Assembly: GCA_947000775.1 (NCBI GenBank)
Contig: CAMQGK010000008.1
Coordinates: forward strand, 4,048,001 to 4,112,000
Reading direction: 5' to 3'
DNA length: 64,000 nucleotides
Source: Pterois miles
Lineage: Eukaryota > Chordata > Actinopteri > Perciformes > Scorpaenidae
The notes under the pieces are model-generated. The model saw nothing but the letters and a program-made list of their open reading frames with translations, was not told the origin of the DNA and did not search any database. The position numbers were made by a program, and so were the translations under genes. Numbering within the stretch: the first letter of the stretch is position 1; each line of letters begins with the position of its first letter. Shown here one piece after another: positions 11,500-23,125 of this stretch.

Positions 11500-12430
11500 T
11501 GCTGGGAAGAAGTACACCAATCTTTTACTTAAGTAAAAGTAACATACAGCGATGAAAAAATATTCCATTAAAAGTCCTGCATTCAAACAGATATGACAGA
11601 AAAACTTAAAGATTTAAAATTAAAGTACTTGTTCTACAGAAAAATGGCCCATGACATATATGTATATTATTGTATATTATATTATTTGCTTGTTAATACT
11701 GATGCATCGGTGTGAAAACAGCATAGCTAGTCCAGCTGGAACTAGTTTTACTGTGTATACTGTTATGTACGTTAGGCCCAAACTAAATGTCGGGGCCTCC
11801 AGTTGGTCAAAAGTTCAGCTACGCATTCATTTTTAATTATTATTTTGACATATCTCAACTTTTTCATTTTTATAATACTGCATAATTTGATTTTTTGTAA
11901 GGGGTCACAAGACAAAAAAGGTAGGTACCAATGGTTTAATACACTGTATAACACTACATTGTATTTTATAAACTCATCATATATAGTTGACTGCAACATC
12001 TTAATCTGAAAAGCAACAAGTAACAGTATTTGTCAAATAGGGATGTTCATAATTAACCATTTAACCGACATTAAGAATTTTAACCAACCGCTATCGGTCA
12101 AACGGTTAAAGCAAATATTAATAATTAACTTAAAAAGCTGAGCGAAACTCAGATGAGTGCCTTGTCAGTTTAAGAAGAAAAGCTGGTCCACCTTAACAGC
12201 CCACCTTAAGAGAGTTGAAGTTGCAAGATACAGGAAGTTAACTCGAGTCTTGAGCGTAGCATTTATTCACTACGTTCACAGCTATAACACCACCGACCAA
12301 CCCACACTCACCCATACTGTCAAATACACGTAGAGGAGTAAAAGTACAATGTTTCCCTCTCAGTGGTAGTACAGTTGAAGTATACAGTATCAAGTAAAGT
12401 ACCTCAAAACTGTACTTAATACAGTACCAC
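11500..12430. repeat. Dispersed repeat 'cttttacttaagtaaaag', interrupted
   Basis: The left part (11500-12038) opens with gaagtacaccaatcttttac and cttaagtaaaagtaac, then aaaagtcctgcattcaaa. The right part (12326-12430) holds gaggagtaaaagtacaatgt and agtaaagtacctcaaaactg. These are the two ends of a fish repeat known to me with multiple gtacttaagtac motifs. The MITE at 12039-12317 splits it. Another fragment lies at 18136-18460. Confidence 0.75.
12039..12317 (-). mobile_element. hAT-type MITE, half-length, perfect 8-bp target duplication
   Basis: It begins agggatgttcataattaacc at 12039. Its 279 bp match the reverse complement of about 16395-16671, the second half of the full-length relative at 16083-16671; shared blocks include gagaaaagctggtccacctt, gcatttattcac and acgttcacagct. 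It is flanked by tgtcaaat at 12031-12038 and again at 12318-12325, a perfect 8-bp duplication, the size hAT enzymes make. The left end is canonical. The right end stops inside what is the middle of the relative, so the element has only one normal terminus. Confidence 0.8.
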
Positions 12431-13415
12431 CATGTAAAACAATGAACTGTGCATTTCCTATTAAAAGCACTGAAAACTAGACACATTTTTCAACTAAATA
12501 TGGCAGAAAAAGGCACATCTGGCTCCACACAGCGCCACTGTTGCTCCAAGGTGTCTTTACGGCCCACTTTGGTTACAGAGACACGAGACAAAAACAGACG
12601 ACATGCTGCCCTCGTCCCAAAAAGTCATTTTACACTCTGAGCAGGAGAGTTATTTTTCCACTTTCTAATTATATCCTTTTATCAGGCCACCGTGATTGGT
12701 TTTAGGTGATAAGCAGAGTCACAATGAAAAAAAACAAGCAATCGTAAAGTCGAGAATTAAAGGGAGAAAACTGCTTTCTTGTTATCTCACCGGGGAGTAA
12801 ACTTGGAAGTAGAAGTCGATTTCGAAATGTTACGTGAGCATTCCTGCACGGTGACAAGGTGTGGCATGGCAATCAGCTACTCGCTTTGTCTTCTAGGAAC
12901 TTATATTTTTATTAATCTTTGCGAATATTTCCAGTGCAAAGGCTCTTCTGGTGGAACTTAGTTGAAACGGAGGTTGTCGACTTGTAAAAAGAAAAGGAAA
13001 AAAAAAAATAACTCTTCTCTGAAGTTTGCTCACTTTTCATGGCAATCACCTTGCTGATTATCCCGCTGAAAGATCAAGACGAGCGGGTTCCAGAGGCGGC
13101 GTCTGTGTGGTAGCTACCACTCCCACGGGGGCACATTTATGCATAACTGCTCTTTTTGTGGAAATTTGGTGGAGCTAGGTGGGAAGATGTGAGCACAGGT
13201 GCATTATTCAAGCGATTCCCTTTCACTTAGACATCACTCTGGGTCACATTAGCATTGCTAATAAGTGATGGTTTAAAGGGATGTTGCAAGCCTGCTATGT
13301 CTTAATGATTCAAAGTCAAAATGCTAAAAAGCAGGAAGATGGGGGATATTTTTTTATCTATTTCTACCATGAGTAAAAGACTTTTATATACTGTGTATTA
13401 TTTTCTGTATTATTA
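12431..13415. other. Noncoding stretch, nothing recognised
   Basis: No repeat family shared with the rest of the window and no convincing frame. An A-rich run at about 12985-13009 is the only simple sequence. Confidence 0.35.
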
Positions 13416-13419
13416 TTAT

Positions 13420-13905
13420 GACGGTAGACCTGTCTGTCTGTTGGTATGTATCCTTCGCATATCTCAAAAATTAGGGATGCACCGATACCGGATCGGATAT
13501 GAATGACTCAAATAGCTGGATTGGGTATCGTGACAATGGGGCTGCTCTATTATATTCAATATACTATATAAGTACATTATGTGCTAGAATTTTAATTCCT
13601 GTTTTGACCAATTTGTTACTGTTTTAAAAAGGATAATAATGAAAAACAATTTACTAAACATTATTTGTTAAATTTTTGTTTTAATAAGTTTAGAAAGCAA
13701 TATTTAATCAAGCCTGACACATAAAAGAATGATCCCAGTCACAGACATACAGCTCATTCATTTACACTGTTACCGGATCGGTACTTGTATCGGCCGATAC
13801 CCAACATCCAGGTATGGGGACTGAAAAAGTCAAATCGGTGCATCCCTATCGAGAGCAGTTCATCCAATGTACTTCAAGCTTGGCAGGTGTATTGCATTGG
13901 ACCTA
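13420..13905 (+). repeat. Old dispersed repeat split by a MITE
   Basis: The two halves, tccttcgcatatctcaaaaa (13451-13470) and cgagagcagttcatccaatg (13850-13869) followed by cttcaagcttggcaggtgta, join to resemble a fish repeat I recall with a 'cgcatatctcgagaaccgttcatcc'-like core. The MITE at 13472-13848 sits exactly at the join. Confidence 0.5.
13472..13848 (+). mobile_element. hAT-type MITE 'tagggatgcaccgat'
   Basis: A 377-bp element with terminal inverted repeats: tagggatgcaccgat at 13472-13486 and its exact complement atcggtgcatcccta at 13834-13848. Sub-terminal ccggatcgg and tatcggccgatac motifs occur near the ends. The 8-bp flanks are tcaaaaat on the left and tcgagagc on the right; they match at four positions and the other four differ only by transitions, so an old decayed target duplication is plausible. 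There is no coding capacity. A minus-strand relative lies at 61740-61838 and a smaller scrap near 42995-43065. Confidence 0.85.
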
Positions 13906-13934
13906 ATGATGTGTCATATCAAATTTTGCACATG

Positions 13935-14345
13935 TACCATTTTGTACGTTCAGTCATTTGTACACCTCTTTTCACGTCATTTTTATGCCACATGACAAAA
14001 CTATGTTAACAGCTACAATGAGGTTTAGGCAACAAAACCACTTAGATTTAGGAAAAACATCATGAACACAACATCAACAACACTTTGGGACAGAAACACC
14101 GGTCTCAAACACTGGTCTTCTGGTTGAAAGTCCTGTGTTTGTTGGACCCATCCACGTCCCATCCCTCCCGGGCTTTCTCACTTTTTATTCTAAATCACTA
14201 GCTCTGAGCATAGCATATTCATGTGGATGCTTACCTTGCAGTCAATACGGACTACATGGCGTGCAAATGACACGCCCAAAGCAAGAACGGCGGTTTTATT
14301 GCATAGTATGACAATAACTTGCAAATTACCATGTCATTCATACAC
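13935..14345 (+). repeat. Dispersed repeat A, copy 2
   Basis: It holds atgaggtttaggcaacaaaa then ccacttagatttagg, aaagtcctgtgtttgttgga, and gactacatggcgtgcaaatg followed by acacgcc. The same order occurs at 47555-48075, and parts recur in five other places. This copy extends from the cattttgtacgttcagtcat segment to the catagtatgac segment. The class of element is unknown to me. Confidence 0.75.
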
Positions 14346-15834
14346 CGCATAGTGTTACCAGGGTGGTCACTCGTTGACTGCAGCTGTATACTAACGTCAC
14401 ATCCAAACTCTTCTTCACTTCCCTCGGGTCGTGTCTACAACAGAACCAGCAAACTGCTCTAGAGAGATTGTTAAGGCCACTGATCTGGAATAGTTAAGGT
14501 TAGGATAAGAGGAGGAGGTCGTTGAGAAGCGATTCTCACAAGAGTTTTTGCAAGTTTTTGCACATCTCAGATCAAATTTTGCAATTTGCAGGTTACCCTC
14601 CAAACACAACCTCGAGAACGCTACAAGCAGCACTTCCAGCGGCCAAGTAATCGGTACGGTCATGCACTCTGAACACCCACAACCTGAACGGTCACCACAC
14701 TAGAATATGAAAAAAGCAGGAAAATACTCAGTATAAAGTACATTGTATGTAGTGTAATCTTCATAAACAGCATGGTATGGTGGGGAAAGAGCGACTCTGG
14801 AGCCCCTACAGTCTATTTGTTTTTGAATCTTCTCAAAAAGAAACTCCAGATGCTCAGTCTGAGAACAGAATGAAACTAAAAACAGCAGACGCTTGTTTTT
14901 TGTGGGTTTTTTTTTTCCTTCCCAGCTCTGAAATAGTTGCAAATGGCTTTTCGGTGCCAAGGCACATTGTTAGACTGCTGATGGGTGCCAACTGCTTTGG
15001 AAATTGGCGAGGAAATGGCCAAGACAAACATCTGAGGCAGCGCCTGTATCAGGGCCGTTTGTATATCAAAGATGCACCTTGTAAGTGTAATGAGAATGAA
15101 ATAGATATTAAAATTTAATCCCACAACTTGTATTCATACAGGTTTGTTGTTGCATGGCTGCAATCCACTTTGTGCTGTTTTACCTTGTTAGCGCTCAGAC
15201 TCGGAAACCAGCAGTGTGGAGAGACACATGCACACACACAGCCTGCAGGTTTCCTGTATAAAATCCAATAAATTACCTGCTTCAGACATTATTTATGGTC
15301 TCACAGTGTGTTCTCCTCCATTCTCTTATATCCCTATTAAAACACAGCTGTCTTCTAAGTCAGACTGTAGCAGCTGTTGCACAAAGCAGCAGTTTTCTAT
15401 TGAACTTGATGCTTTACTGTCATGAACGGTCAGCAGCCTTTGAGACAAACATGACCTAGACTACATTTCTTCCTATTTTCTATCACGACTCTGATTAAAG
15501 TACTTTATTTTACAGTGTAAACTTCTTAAGTTGCTCTTGCTTGATGCAGCTTGCCAGTACAGTCTATCAGGGTCAACAGACACTCCAGGAATCAAAACAT
15601 GCAACACCCTAAACACTTTATTTTTTTCTAAAATGAAGCAACAGTAAATGGATGCCAATTAAAATATTTTTGCACTTGACTGACTCAAGGCACAATAAAA
15701 TGACTGTTGTGCAGTGTAAATTCATTTAAAAATAGTTGGAAAGATTAAACGTATTAATTTCACAAATTTAGCTTTCATGCATTTCAATCTGTTTTGGGAG
15801 AGTATTTTAGTTACTTGGAGTACATATTGGCCGT
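14346..15834. other. Noncoding stretch, nothing recognised
   Basis: No gene. A segment near 14540-14610 (gcaatttgcaggttaccctc) is weakly similar to 21560-21590 (gcaggttaccttccagac), perhaps scraps of one old repeat. The frames at 14777-15118 (+) and 14700-14960 (-) overlap in opposite directions and have no domain. Confidence 0.35.
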
Positions 15835-15835
15835 G

Positions 15836-16765
15836 TGTCAGAGCAGCCCGGTCTCCGAAAAATTACATTCCCATAAAACTACACTGAATTGTCAATTACA
15901 TTTGCTTCTGATGTATCACAAATACCTTTGTAATGATGTCTGTGGAAGAGAAGCTCGTGGTGGTAGATGGTTCAACAAACACAGGACTTTCACCCGGTAG
16001 ACCGCTGTTTGAGTCCTGTCAAACCAAAACAGACATTCACTTATTTTAATCAACGTCAGAAGCTTAAATAGTGTATCAAACAAGGGATGCTAATTTTGAA
16101 AAAGAATCGTAACCAATAACCGACCTTTGTTAACCTGACTATTATTCGTTAACCAACAAATTAGTGCCTCGCATGCAGCGGTGCGCCATCTGCAGCGTAT
16201 GAGCACAACAGACAACAGTAACAACAATTACTGTAGTAGCAACGGTGCTGCGTGTAGTGTTGCCGACATGCAGCCACGTTACCAGGAAAAAAAGCCACCG
16301 CCACACATTTAGTTTAGTTCAGCAGCTTGTCAGCTGTGTGTCCGTCCTGTAGCGTAACTCCAGCGAGTTTCCAACAGACCGTGTGCGTGTGGTGGTGGCG
16401 AGTGTGGATTTATTGGTGGCGTTACAGCTGTGAACGTAGCTCAGTATGTGTACAGTTTGTCAGTGAATAAATGCTACGAGGCTAAACTTCCTGTATCTGC
16501 ACCGGCTCTCTAAAGGTGGACCAGCTTTTCTCCTTAAAGTGACGAGCCGCTCTGTTTTCCTCAGCTTTTTAATTAATTATTAATATTTCTTTTAACCCTT
16601 TATCTGACGGTGCTAATCGGTTAAAATGCTTCATGTCAGTTACCGGTTAAACGTTGGTTATTAACATCCCTAACAAACATAGCCTTTAAGCCAGACTATA
16701 TTTTACTAAACCTAACCAAGGAATTTTGTTTTTGTTTGTATTTTTAAAATACAACGCTCACCATG
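15836..16765 (+). repeat. Dispersed repeat A, copy 3, interrupted
   Basis: The left part (15836-16082) runs gagcagcccggtctccgaaa to acaaacacaggactttcacc and gtagaccgctgtttgagtcc. The right part (16680-16765) has actaaacctaaccaagg with a gtttttgtttgta segment. The 589-bp hAT MITE at 16083-16671 separates the halves. Confidence 0.7.
16083..16671 (+). mobile_element. Full-length hAT-type MITE with 8-bp target duplication
   Basis: A 589-bp element. The ends agggatg (16083) and catccct (to 16671) are inverted, and sub-terminal taacc/ggtta motifs extend the symmetry. The flanks atcaaaca (16075-16082) and aacaaaca (16672-16679) match at 7 of 8 bases, fitting an hAT-type 8-bp duplication. The middle (about 16155-16560) is richer in GC than the ends and unrelated to them. 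There is no transposase. The half-length copy at 12039-12317 is its relative in inverted orientation. Confidence 0.85.
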
Positions 16766-17844
16766 TATTTAAAACTGATTACAACTGCAATCTGTGAGAA
16801 AATAAGTTTCCCTCGAAACATAATTGAGGTTTTGTTGCATGGCGATGGAATTAATGAGGAGACAGGTTTGGGGGAACATGCAAAAGCAGAAATGCAAAAA
16901 TCATGTTTCATTTATCACATTTTTGTGTTTTGCTCCAAATCAAACATATAAATAATACAATAAATAAATCCTTTTGCTTTTTGACTTTGCATTATCGGGT
17001 GAAATGACATAGAATAATTATACATGATATGAAATGGACACACATTTTAACTTGTAGGATAAATTCAAATCATGGATCAAATTACAGTTTAACTGCTCGA
17101 AAATATGCAGTTACATTAGAAAACATTCAAGAAGTGGCTTTATTAGCTTAATTAAATCATATCATAGGCCTACATTGCTTATGACTAAAAAATATAAATA
17201 AAATATAAATATAAATAAATTTAAATATAAAGTTATTTGCAATTACACTATTGTGATAACTATTATTACGGTCATTACTCTTTTTGTCTTTTTCCTCTTT
17301 TAATCGTTGTCTAAACTTCTTAGTTTTTAGGAATGTTATTATTTTCAATAAATTATATTGTGCCTTTAAGAAATGCCATCATTTGTATTTTATTTTGCTG
17401 AATTAAGATGACAACTACCACTTCAAGTATAAGATTTTGGCCAGAATCTGTATCAGAGTTGTGGAAAACAGAAACCAGTTTGATGCTTGTTTTTCCTTCT
17501 ATACTTCTTCCAAGCTACAACATCTCTCACGACGACGACTCATCTACATTAAATGAGATTCTTACTTACAGGGAGATTTGCAACAGGTTACATAACCACC
17601 CTATTTTATTTATTTATTTATTTTTTCCCAAAATTGACACCCACCTACGCTATTTCATTCAGCTAATTATACATAATTTGAAACAAAACAATAAAACATA
17701 TGCTGCTCTTCAACCATAAGGCCGACTGCCTGTCACATATAACACAAGGGATTAGTGGGGCCATTTAGTATTTTTAATATTTCTTAATTAGTAAAAAAAA
17801 AAAAAAAACCTACAAACAAAAGTCCTATATCAAAAATATCACTT
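16766..17844. other. AT-rich noncoding stretch
   Basis: Contains low-complexity aaatataaat sequence (about 17188-17232) and a ttta run at 17605-17625. No gene and no shared repeat. Confidence 0.4.
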
Positions 17845-18135
17845 AAAGGGCCAGTGTGTAGGATTTGGTGGCATCTAGTGGTGAGGTTGCAGATTGCAAA
17901 TAACTGAAACTTCTCCTGTGTGCTAAGCATGTAGAAGTATGGTGGCTGATGCGAAAACGTGAAAACACAAATGGCCCTCTCTAGAGCCGGTGTTTGGTTT
18001 CTCCATTCTGGGCTACTGTAGAAACATGGCAGCCAGCTTTGTGAAGAGGACCCGCTTTGTATGTAGATATACATAACGAAAACACAACGATTCATATTTT
18101 CAGGATATTATACACAAAAGAAAACATTTACAAAA
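17845..18135 (+). mobile_element. MITE M1, copy a ('ccagtgtgtaggattt')
   Basis: Opens ggccagtgtgtaggatttgg followed by tggcatctagtggtgaggtt, then gagccggtgtttggtttctc, cattctgggctactgtagaa and acatggcagcc. The same ordered blocks occur at 31620-32001, 40045-40410 (minus) and 54555-54852. The family normally ends in an inverted copy of the opening (…acacactgg). In this copy the right end is lost where the 18136-18460 repeat begins. Confidence 0.85.
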
Positions 18136-18460
18136 GTGTTGTTATATGTTATATTATTGGATTATCATTACTCGTGCATTAATGTGCAATCTGCATTTTA
18201 CTGCTGTAGTTGGTCATGGTGGAGACATTTTATATACTGTTGTTTAATAACAATCAATAATAATGAACATTTTTATTATTTATATGCTTATCACAGATAT
18301 TGTGTGTAAAATCTTCATCTATAAAATAACCAGTAAATAAAGCTGCCAAATAAATATGGTGGCCTAAAAAGTACAATATGTTACTCTAAATTGCAAAATG
18401 GAAATACCTAAGTGAAGTACAAGTACCTAAAAATCTGTACATTTCCACCACTGCTCACCA
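18136..18460 (-). repeat. Dispersed repeat 'acttaagtacaagtacc', fragment
   Basis: Includes attggattatcattactcgt, aatgtgcaatctgcatttta, then aaatacctaagtgaagtaca and agtacctaaaaatctgtaca, ending tttccaccactg. This is one end of the same family as 11500-12430. Confidence 0.7.
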
Positions 18461-20456
18461 CCATTTATACTAAAAGTTTAAAACATTATGAAGCTTCTCC
18501 AGACACAAAACTATTATTTTCAAACAGGACGTACAGAGTTGCCAGTATTAAAAAATAAGAGGCCAAATATGCTGCCAAGGCAAGGTGATGTTTGTTTATT
18601 CAATTTTACTGATACATTGAAAAATGTGAGTTGGAGATACTATGATTTACACAACTACATTTGCACATTATGATGATAAATCAAATTAATACTGCACTGC
18701 ACTTGACTCTTACTTCATAGTGAGATATACTGTAAACTGTGAACATATGTTTTATTTGCCAAGACGATATCTGCCAAGTAATCTTTGAATATTGTATAAT
18801 CTATGAATACTTCTGTCTAGCTCCTTTCCAGTAAGACATGAAAGCCAACATTTAACCCAATGTTTCAGCATATCAAACACAATATGAATCTCCCAGGAAA
18901 AGAAAAAAAAGCTGCTTTGGTAAAGCAGATCTTACTGTAAAGTGTGTAACAAAAAAACCCTTTGAAAAAAACTCAAACAAGTCCATTCAACATTTAATTG
19001 CAGAAGAGAAGAAGAAATGCACTCTGAATGTTTGGGATACTTATTTTATTTTACTCAGAAAATAACTGGAGGGAGAATGAGGGCTAACACAGCACTATGT
19101 GAGAAAAGTATGAAAGCCCAAGGACAGGTTATGGTGTCCCTGCTATCTGGTAGATTGATAGCTATAAAAATCCTGGATCTGTTCACCACGCAATCATCAT
19201 GGGACCTCGTTTGCACAAACAAATCTGAAAACAGCATCTGAGAATATACTAATGGCTCACGCTTGCAAGGCCCACACAGGTCAAATCGATGGGATGCTTT
19301 GGCTTCGAACATTCTTCTAATGTATTGCCAAGGGTTTTCCCATGTCGCCCAATTTACAAGTTGGGAGATTTGTATACGCCGATAAGCCAGAGCTCAAACT
19401 TTTGAATTTCTTGCCCTTGCTCATCCTAATCTGTTCCTTAACATTAAAAGCAAATAAAGCATTGGAATATATATTCTTGTGTGGGGGAAATGCCAGCTGA
19501 TATACCGTGGATGTATTATTGACATCTATATTAGCATGTTTACTGTATAATATGAAATACTAGATTGATACAATCTGTACATCTGCATACCCAAGGCTCA
19601 CATTTCCTTACCTGTGAGACGTACCAGAGCTCAAACTGATTTAAACAGAGCTCTCTTGGAGCTATCTGTTAAATTTGCATGTATTTGGCACCAACAGAGC
19701 TTCCCTTTTTCACTATGGTTACCAAGAGCAAGGAAATAGGTCAGGAGGAGGTAGGAAAGGTTGGAGAGGTGACGAGAATTATAAAAACTGCACGCTGGAA
19801 AGGCATTCAGCTTGTTTTTGTTTCTCACAATGCATTCAGTGGTGTTCATTTGACCACTGTGAAAATGACTGGAGTAATCTATTGGGAGAGAAAATCTATC
19901 TCTCAGCATGCTTGAACCTTTCCTACACCAGACTTAACAAACATCACTGCCCGTGCTGTCATCCGTCTTTGCTTTGGATTTTCAAACTGTGAAAAACATG
20001 GGGGCGTTCTGGAAATATCTTTTAAACTATCCATCAAAATCGCTTAATGAAGAAATCTGAGGCGAAAGATAGGCCGTGTCATTTTAACACCTACAGTGGT
20101 TAAATAATTCACCACAAGGTTTTCCGGTGGTGATTTTTTAAAAATATGACTTCATTAAAAATACACTGAAGCTGCTGTGGGTGACTTTTGACAACTGGGG
20201 AGCAGAGAGTCCAAAACAAACTCACAGCAGCACACCTCGATATATCATTTATCAAGTTTATGGCTCATACGTTACCAGACAACCGTCTAGCATACCCACA
20301 ACAACTCAGGACTATTTTTTACCAACTGTCAGACCAGTAATGGCTGGTTGTGTCCCTGGTTTGGTGTGCCAACTCCTGAGAAGAATATCTGGATCTTTGG
20401 CTTGCTAAATGTTAGGAGGTTGCTACTGGTTTTATTAATTGCTGGGCAGGTAGTAA
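18461..20456. other. Noncoding stretch, nothing recognised
   Basis: No repeat family shared with the rest of the window. The frames at 19631-19909 (-) and 19675-19992 (+) overlap each other and have no recognisable domain or codon pattern. Confidence 0.35.
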
Positions 20457-21290
20457 GGGCGGGAATCACCAGAGGAAAAACAATATGATATTATCCTGAT
20501 ATGCAAGTCATGATACAATCATATTGCAATTTCAAACAGTTTGTGATATGCTGAGTAGTGCAACAAGATATGTTGTGATATATGTAATAAACGGCGAGCC
20601 AGTCATTGTCGTGAAATAAACCCTGACACGTCTCGCATTGCCCTGAAGGGGTTTATTTCACAATAATGGCCCACTAGCTGTACATTATCCCACTAATTAC
20701 ACAGCTACTTACTTAAGAAATCAATAATGTGACACTAAAATGGTCCAACATCAGAACTGCGTCCAGAGCAACAGTCTGTTATTCATAGTAACGATCTGCT
20801 ATAAAGAAATAACAGAACACTCAGATCGACAACCAGACTCAAGTATTCAACAAAGCTGAAGAATATTGTGATTTATTACCTTTTTTCAACAGCAATTTAC
20901 GCATTTTTTCAACATCTGCTTTATCTAATGAGACACAGTTTACACGCTGCTCTTCTTTTCATTCACATATCTTTAGGTCAGAGGTCAAGGGACCCCTTTC
21001 AAAATGGCCGTGCCAGTTTTCCTCGTCAAAGTTGAGCAGAACTTCGCAGCATTATTTAGCGTTCTTGCCAACAAGTTAAAATGACAAGGCACCAAACAAG
21101 TCTTTAGGTTTTCTAGTTTCATATACCAGTATCGTCACTCCAGCTTTAAGACTGAGTCTACTACGACATCTGAAATATAGAAAAGCAACCAGATTATTAA
21201 GAGGTTAACACTTCATAAGACAAAATATTTATACTTGAAGTCTGTTTATCGATACAACCCAACATATAGCAATAATATGCTGTATCAATA
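20457..21290 (+). repeat. MITE 'gatattatcctgatatg', interrupted
   Basis: The left end (20457-20580) has gcgggaatcaccagaggaaa and alternating gatattatc, gatacaatcatattgc and gtgatatg motifs. It resumes after a nested repeat as atttattaccttttttcaac (20871) and continues into the core gaggtcaagggaccccttt (20981-20999), aaaatggccgtgccagtttt, tttaggttttctagtttcat, and ends with gcaataatatgctgtatcaa. The core is shared with MITEs whose ends differ (22553, 25966, 49310, 59552). Confidence 0.7.
20581..20865 (+). mobile_element. Fold-back repeat F, copy 1
   Basis: The head holds an inverted repeat: gtcattgtcgtgaaataaac (20602-20621) pairs with gtttatttcacaataatggc (20651-20670) across about 29 bp. 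The tail includes acttaagaaatcaataatgt and caacagtctgttattcatag. Copy 2 lies at 62080-62403 on the minus strand with the same layout. The sequence ttgtgat flanks the insert at 20573-20579 and 20866-20872, consistent with a 7-8 bp target duplication. Confidence 0.75.
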
Positions 21291-21644
21291 AAGCTGTAGA
21301 TAATACTGTGGATTCTCAGAGGGATCAGCAGTAAAGTTACCCATTCTGTTATAGGGATCAATACTGAAAGGGGTTTGCTTAATTATCAGAAGTCTTGGAC
21401 TACCACAGTTAGCTGCAGGGGATTTTTACTTGTTCCTGCTCTTCTCACTGAGGCCTCCAGGCAAACTTGGGGTTGTGTGTAGATGATAATCTGCAAATTG
21501 GGAAACTCTCACAAGATCAAGGTTAGGCAATGATCTCTAATAGCCAGTTTTCACAGGTTTTTGCAGGTTACCTTCCAGACAAGACCCCACATTTTAGTTT
21601 TCTGACCAGGAAGTTGCAGACTAAAACACAAGCTTTAAAGTATC
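21291..21644. other. Noncoding, nothing recognised
   Basis: No feature apart from a weak similarity of 21560-21590 to 14600. Confidence 0.3.
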
Positions 21645-21694
21645 CTTTGTATTTCCCTCCGGGAATTAATAAAGGTTCATCTTATATTATCTTA
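21645..21694 (+). mobile_element. LINE 3' tail scrap
   Basis: atccctccgggaattaata-like sequence (tttccctccgggaattaata at 21652-21671) followed by aaaggttcatcttatattat is the end of many fish LINEs, in which a short 'gaataaag' stretch precedes a tct/tat tail. About 50 bp remain, so the subfamily cannot be named. Confidence 0.5.
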
Positions 21695-22552
21695 AATCCA
21701 TTGAGTGAGATGCTACGCCCACATTTGTGGCAATCTATGGCTTGAAAAACACAGAAGAACTGGCAAGGTGGCATTAACAGCTGCCATGACTGAACCGAGA
21801 GGAGAGCGTCATCTAATGTACAGTGTTCAACCTGAATCAGAAGTAATTCCCAGGAAAGAAATTAACAGATTAATCCCTCACAGGAAGTAGGGTTTAGTTT
21901 AGGGAGACATTATGGTTTGAGTTAAAAAGACCTTCATAGTCATGGTTACAATGATAATACTATCATAACGTATAAATTATTTATCCTGCCATGGTGATTT
22001 AGGAGACTAGAAGTTCAACTGACTGCATTAGCTTCCATCGATTCATAAAATCTTTTTACAGACGCAGTGAAGCATCTCTGTGGACTGTTGCTGGTTATTT
22101 GTTATCATAGTCCCTTCAGTAGTCTCAGTAGGACAGTCTCGGCTTGTTTGTTGGGGAATTTGGGAGCTGCTGTCAATTCAGTGACATCAGCACAGTGCTA
22201 AAGACAATACCGATGGCTTTTTAATGCTACACTAAATGTGTTGCCAAGATAATAAAAAGCACAAATCTGACATTATAATCACATTTATTATAACAGTTAT
22301 AATTAATATAATTCAAGCTGGGGGAGGCAGTTTATTTTTGACTTTATTGGGCAACAATCCCATAATAAGCTTTCAGGATACTGTAATTCAAGTGGTACCC
22401 CAACGTGGTTTTCTGGAAAAGGCTAAAAAAAAAAAAAAAGCCAGAATGTGGAAGTACAGCCCTCATCCTGCAGCTCTCCTGTCTTTGTCTGAAGACTGTA
22501 GCACTCGTCGTTCATTTCAAACATCATCCTTAATACAGTAACCATCTCAAAC
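21695..22552. other. Noncoding stretch
   Basis: Nothing recognised except an A15 run at about 22425-22439. The 101-residue frame at 22236-22541 contains the poly-Lys made by that run and is not a gene. Confidence 0.35.
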
Positions 22553-23125
22553 TAGGGCTGTCAAAGTTAACGTAGTAATAATGAGTTAACGCAAATTTGT
22601 TTTAACACCACTAATTTCTTTAATGTATTAACGTAACTTGTGATTTTTAGGTTGGAGCGTTTTAAAGCTAAAGTGAAGATCCTGGCATCATATAAAACGA
22701 CAATCTACTGGTACCAACCAAGTCATACCAGCTTGTTGTAAAGAAGGTTAAATAACACTCCAGACTTAAGCTAAATTTTGGCAAGAAAAAAGGCCATTTT
22801 CAAAGGGCTCCCTTGACCTCTGACCTCAAGATATGTGAATGAAAATCGGTCCTATGGGTACCCACCAGTCTCCCCTTTACAGACATGCCTTTTGTTCCCT
22901 GCGTTTGGGGCAACCTCTGACCTACCGTAGCCACACACTGACAGCTGTTGCTGCTGGGCTTTAATTTCCATGTTATGATTTGAGCATATTTTTTATGCTA
23001 ATTGTAGTACCTGGAGGGTTTCTGGAAATAACTGTCAGTTTTGTGTTGTTAATGATTTCCAATAATAAAGTTATACACACATTTGATAAAGAGCATATTT
23101 GCTCACTCCCATGTTGATAACATAA
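22553..23125 (-). mobile_element. hAT-type MITE M2 ('tagggctgtcaa'), copy 1
   Basis: Opens tagggctgtcaaagttaacg at 22553. On the minus strand it carries the core ctgtaaaggggagactggtg, gaggtcagaggtcaaggga and gaaaatggcc, and further on agcatatttgctcactccca and gttgataac. Copies in the opposite orientation are at 25966-26783 and 59552-60170. The far end is worn and its limit is approximate. Confidence 0.8.

Noticed and set aside
9750..11500. A larger DNA transposon around the Tc1-like element
   Set aside because: The flanks (tggtgcccgaggcaag and ggggccctatgcactg) hint at one, but I could not see matching inverted ends.
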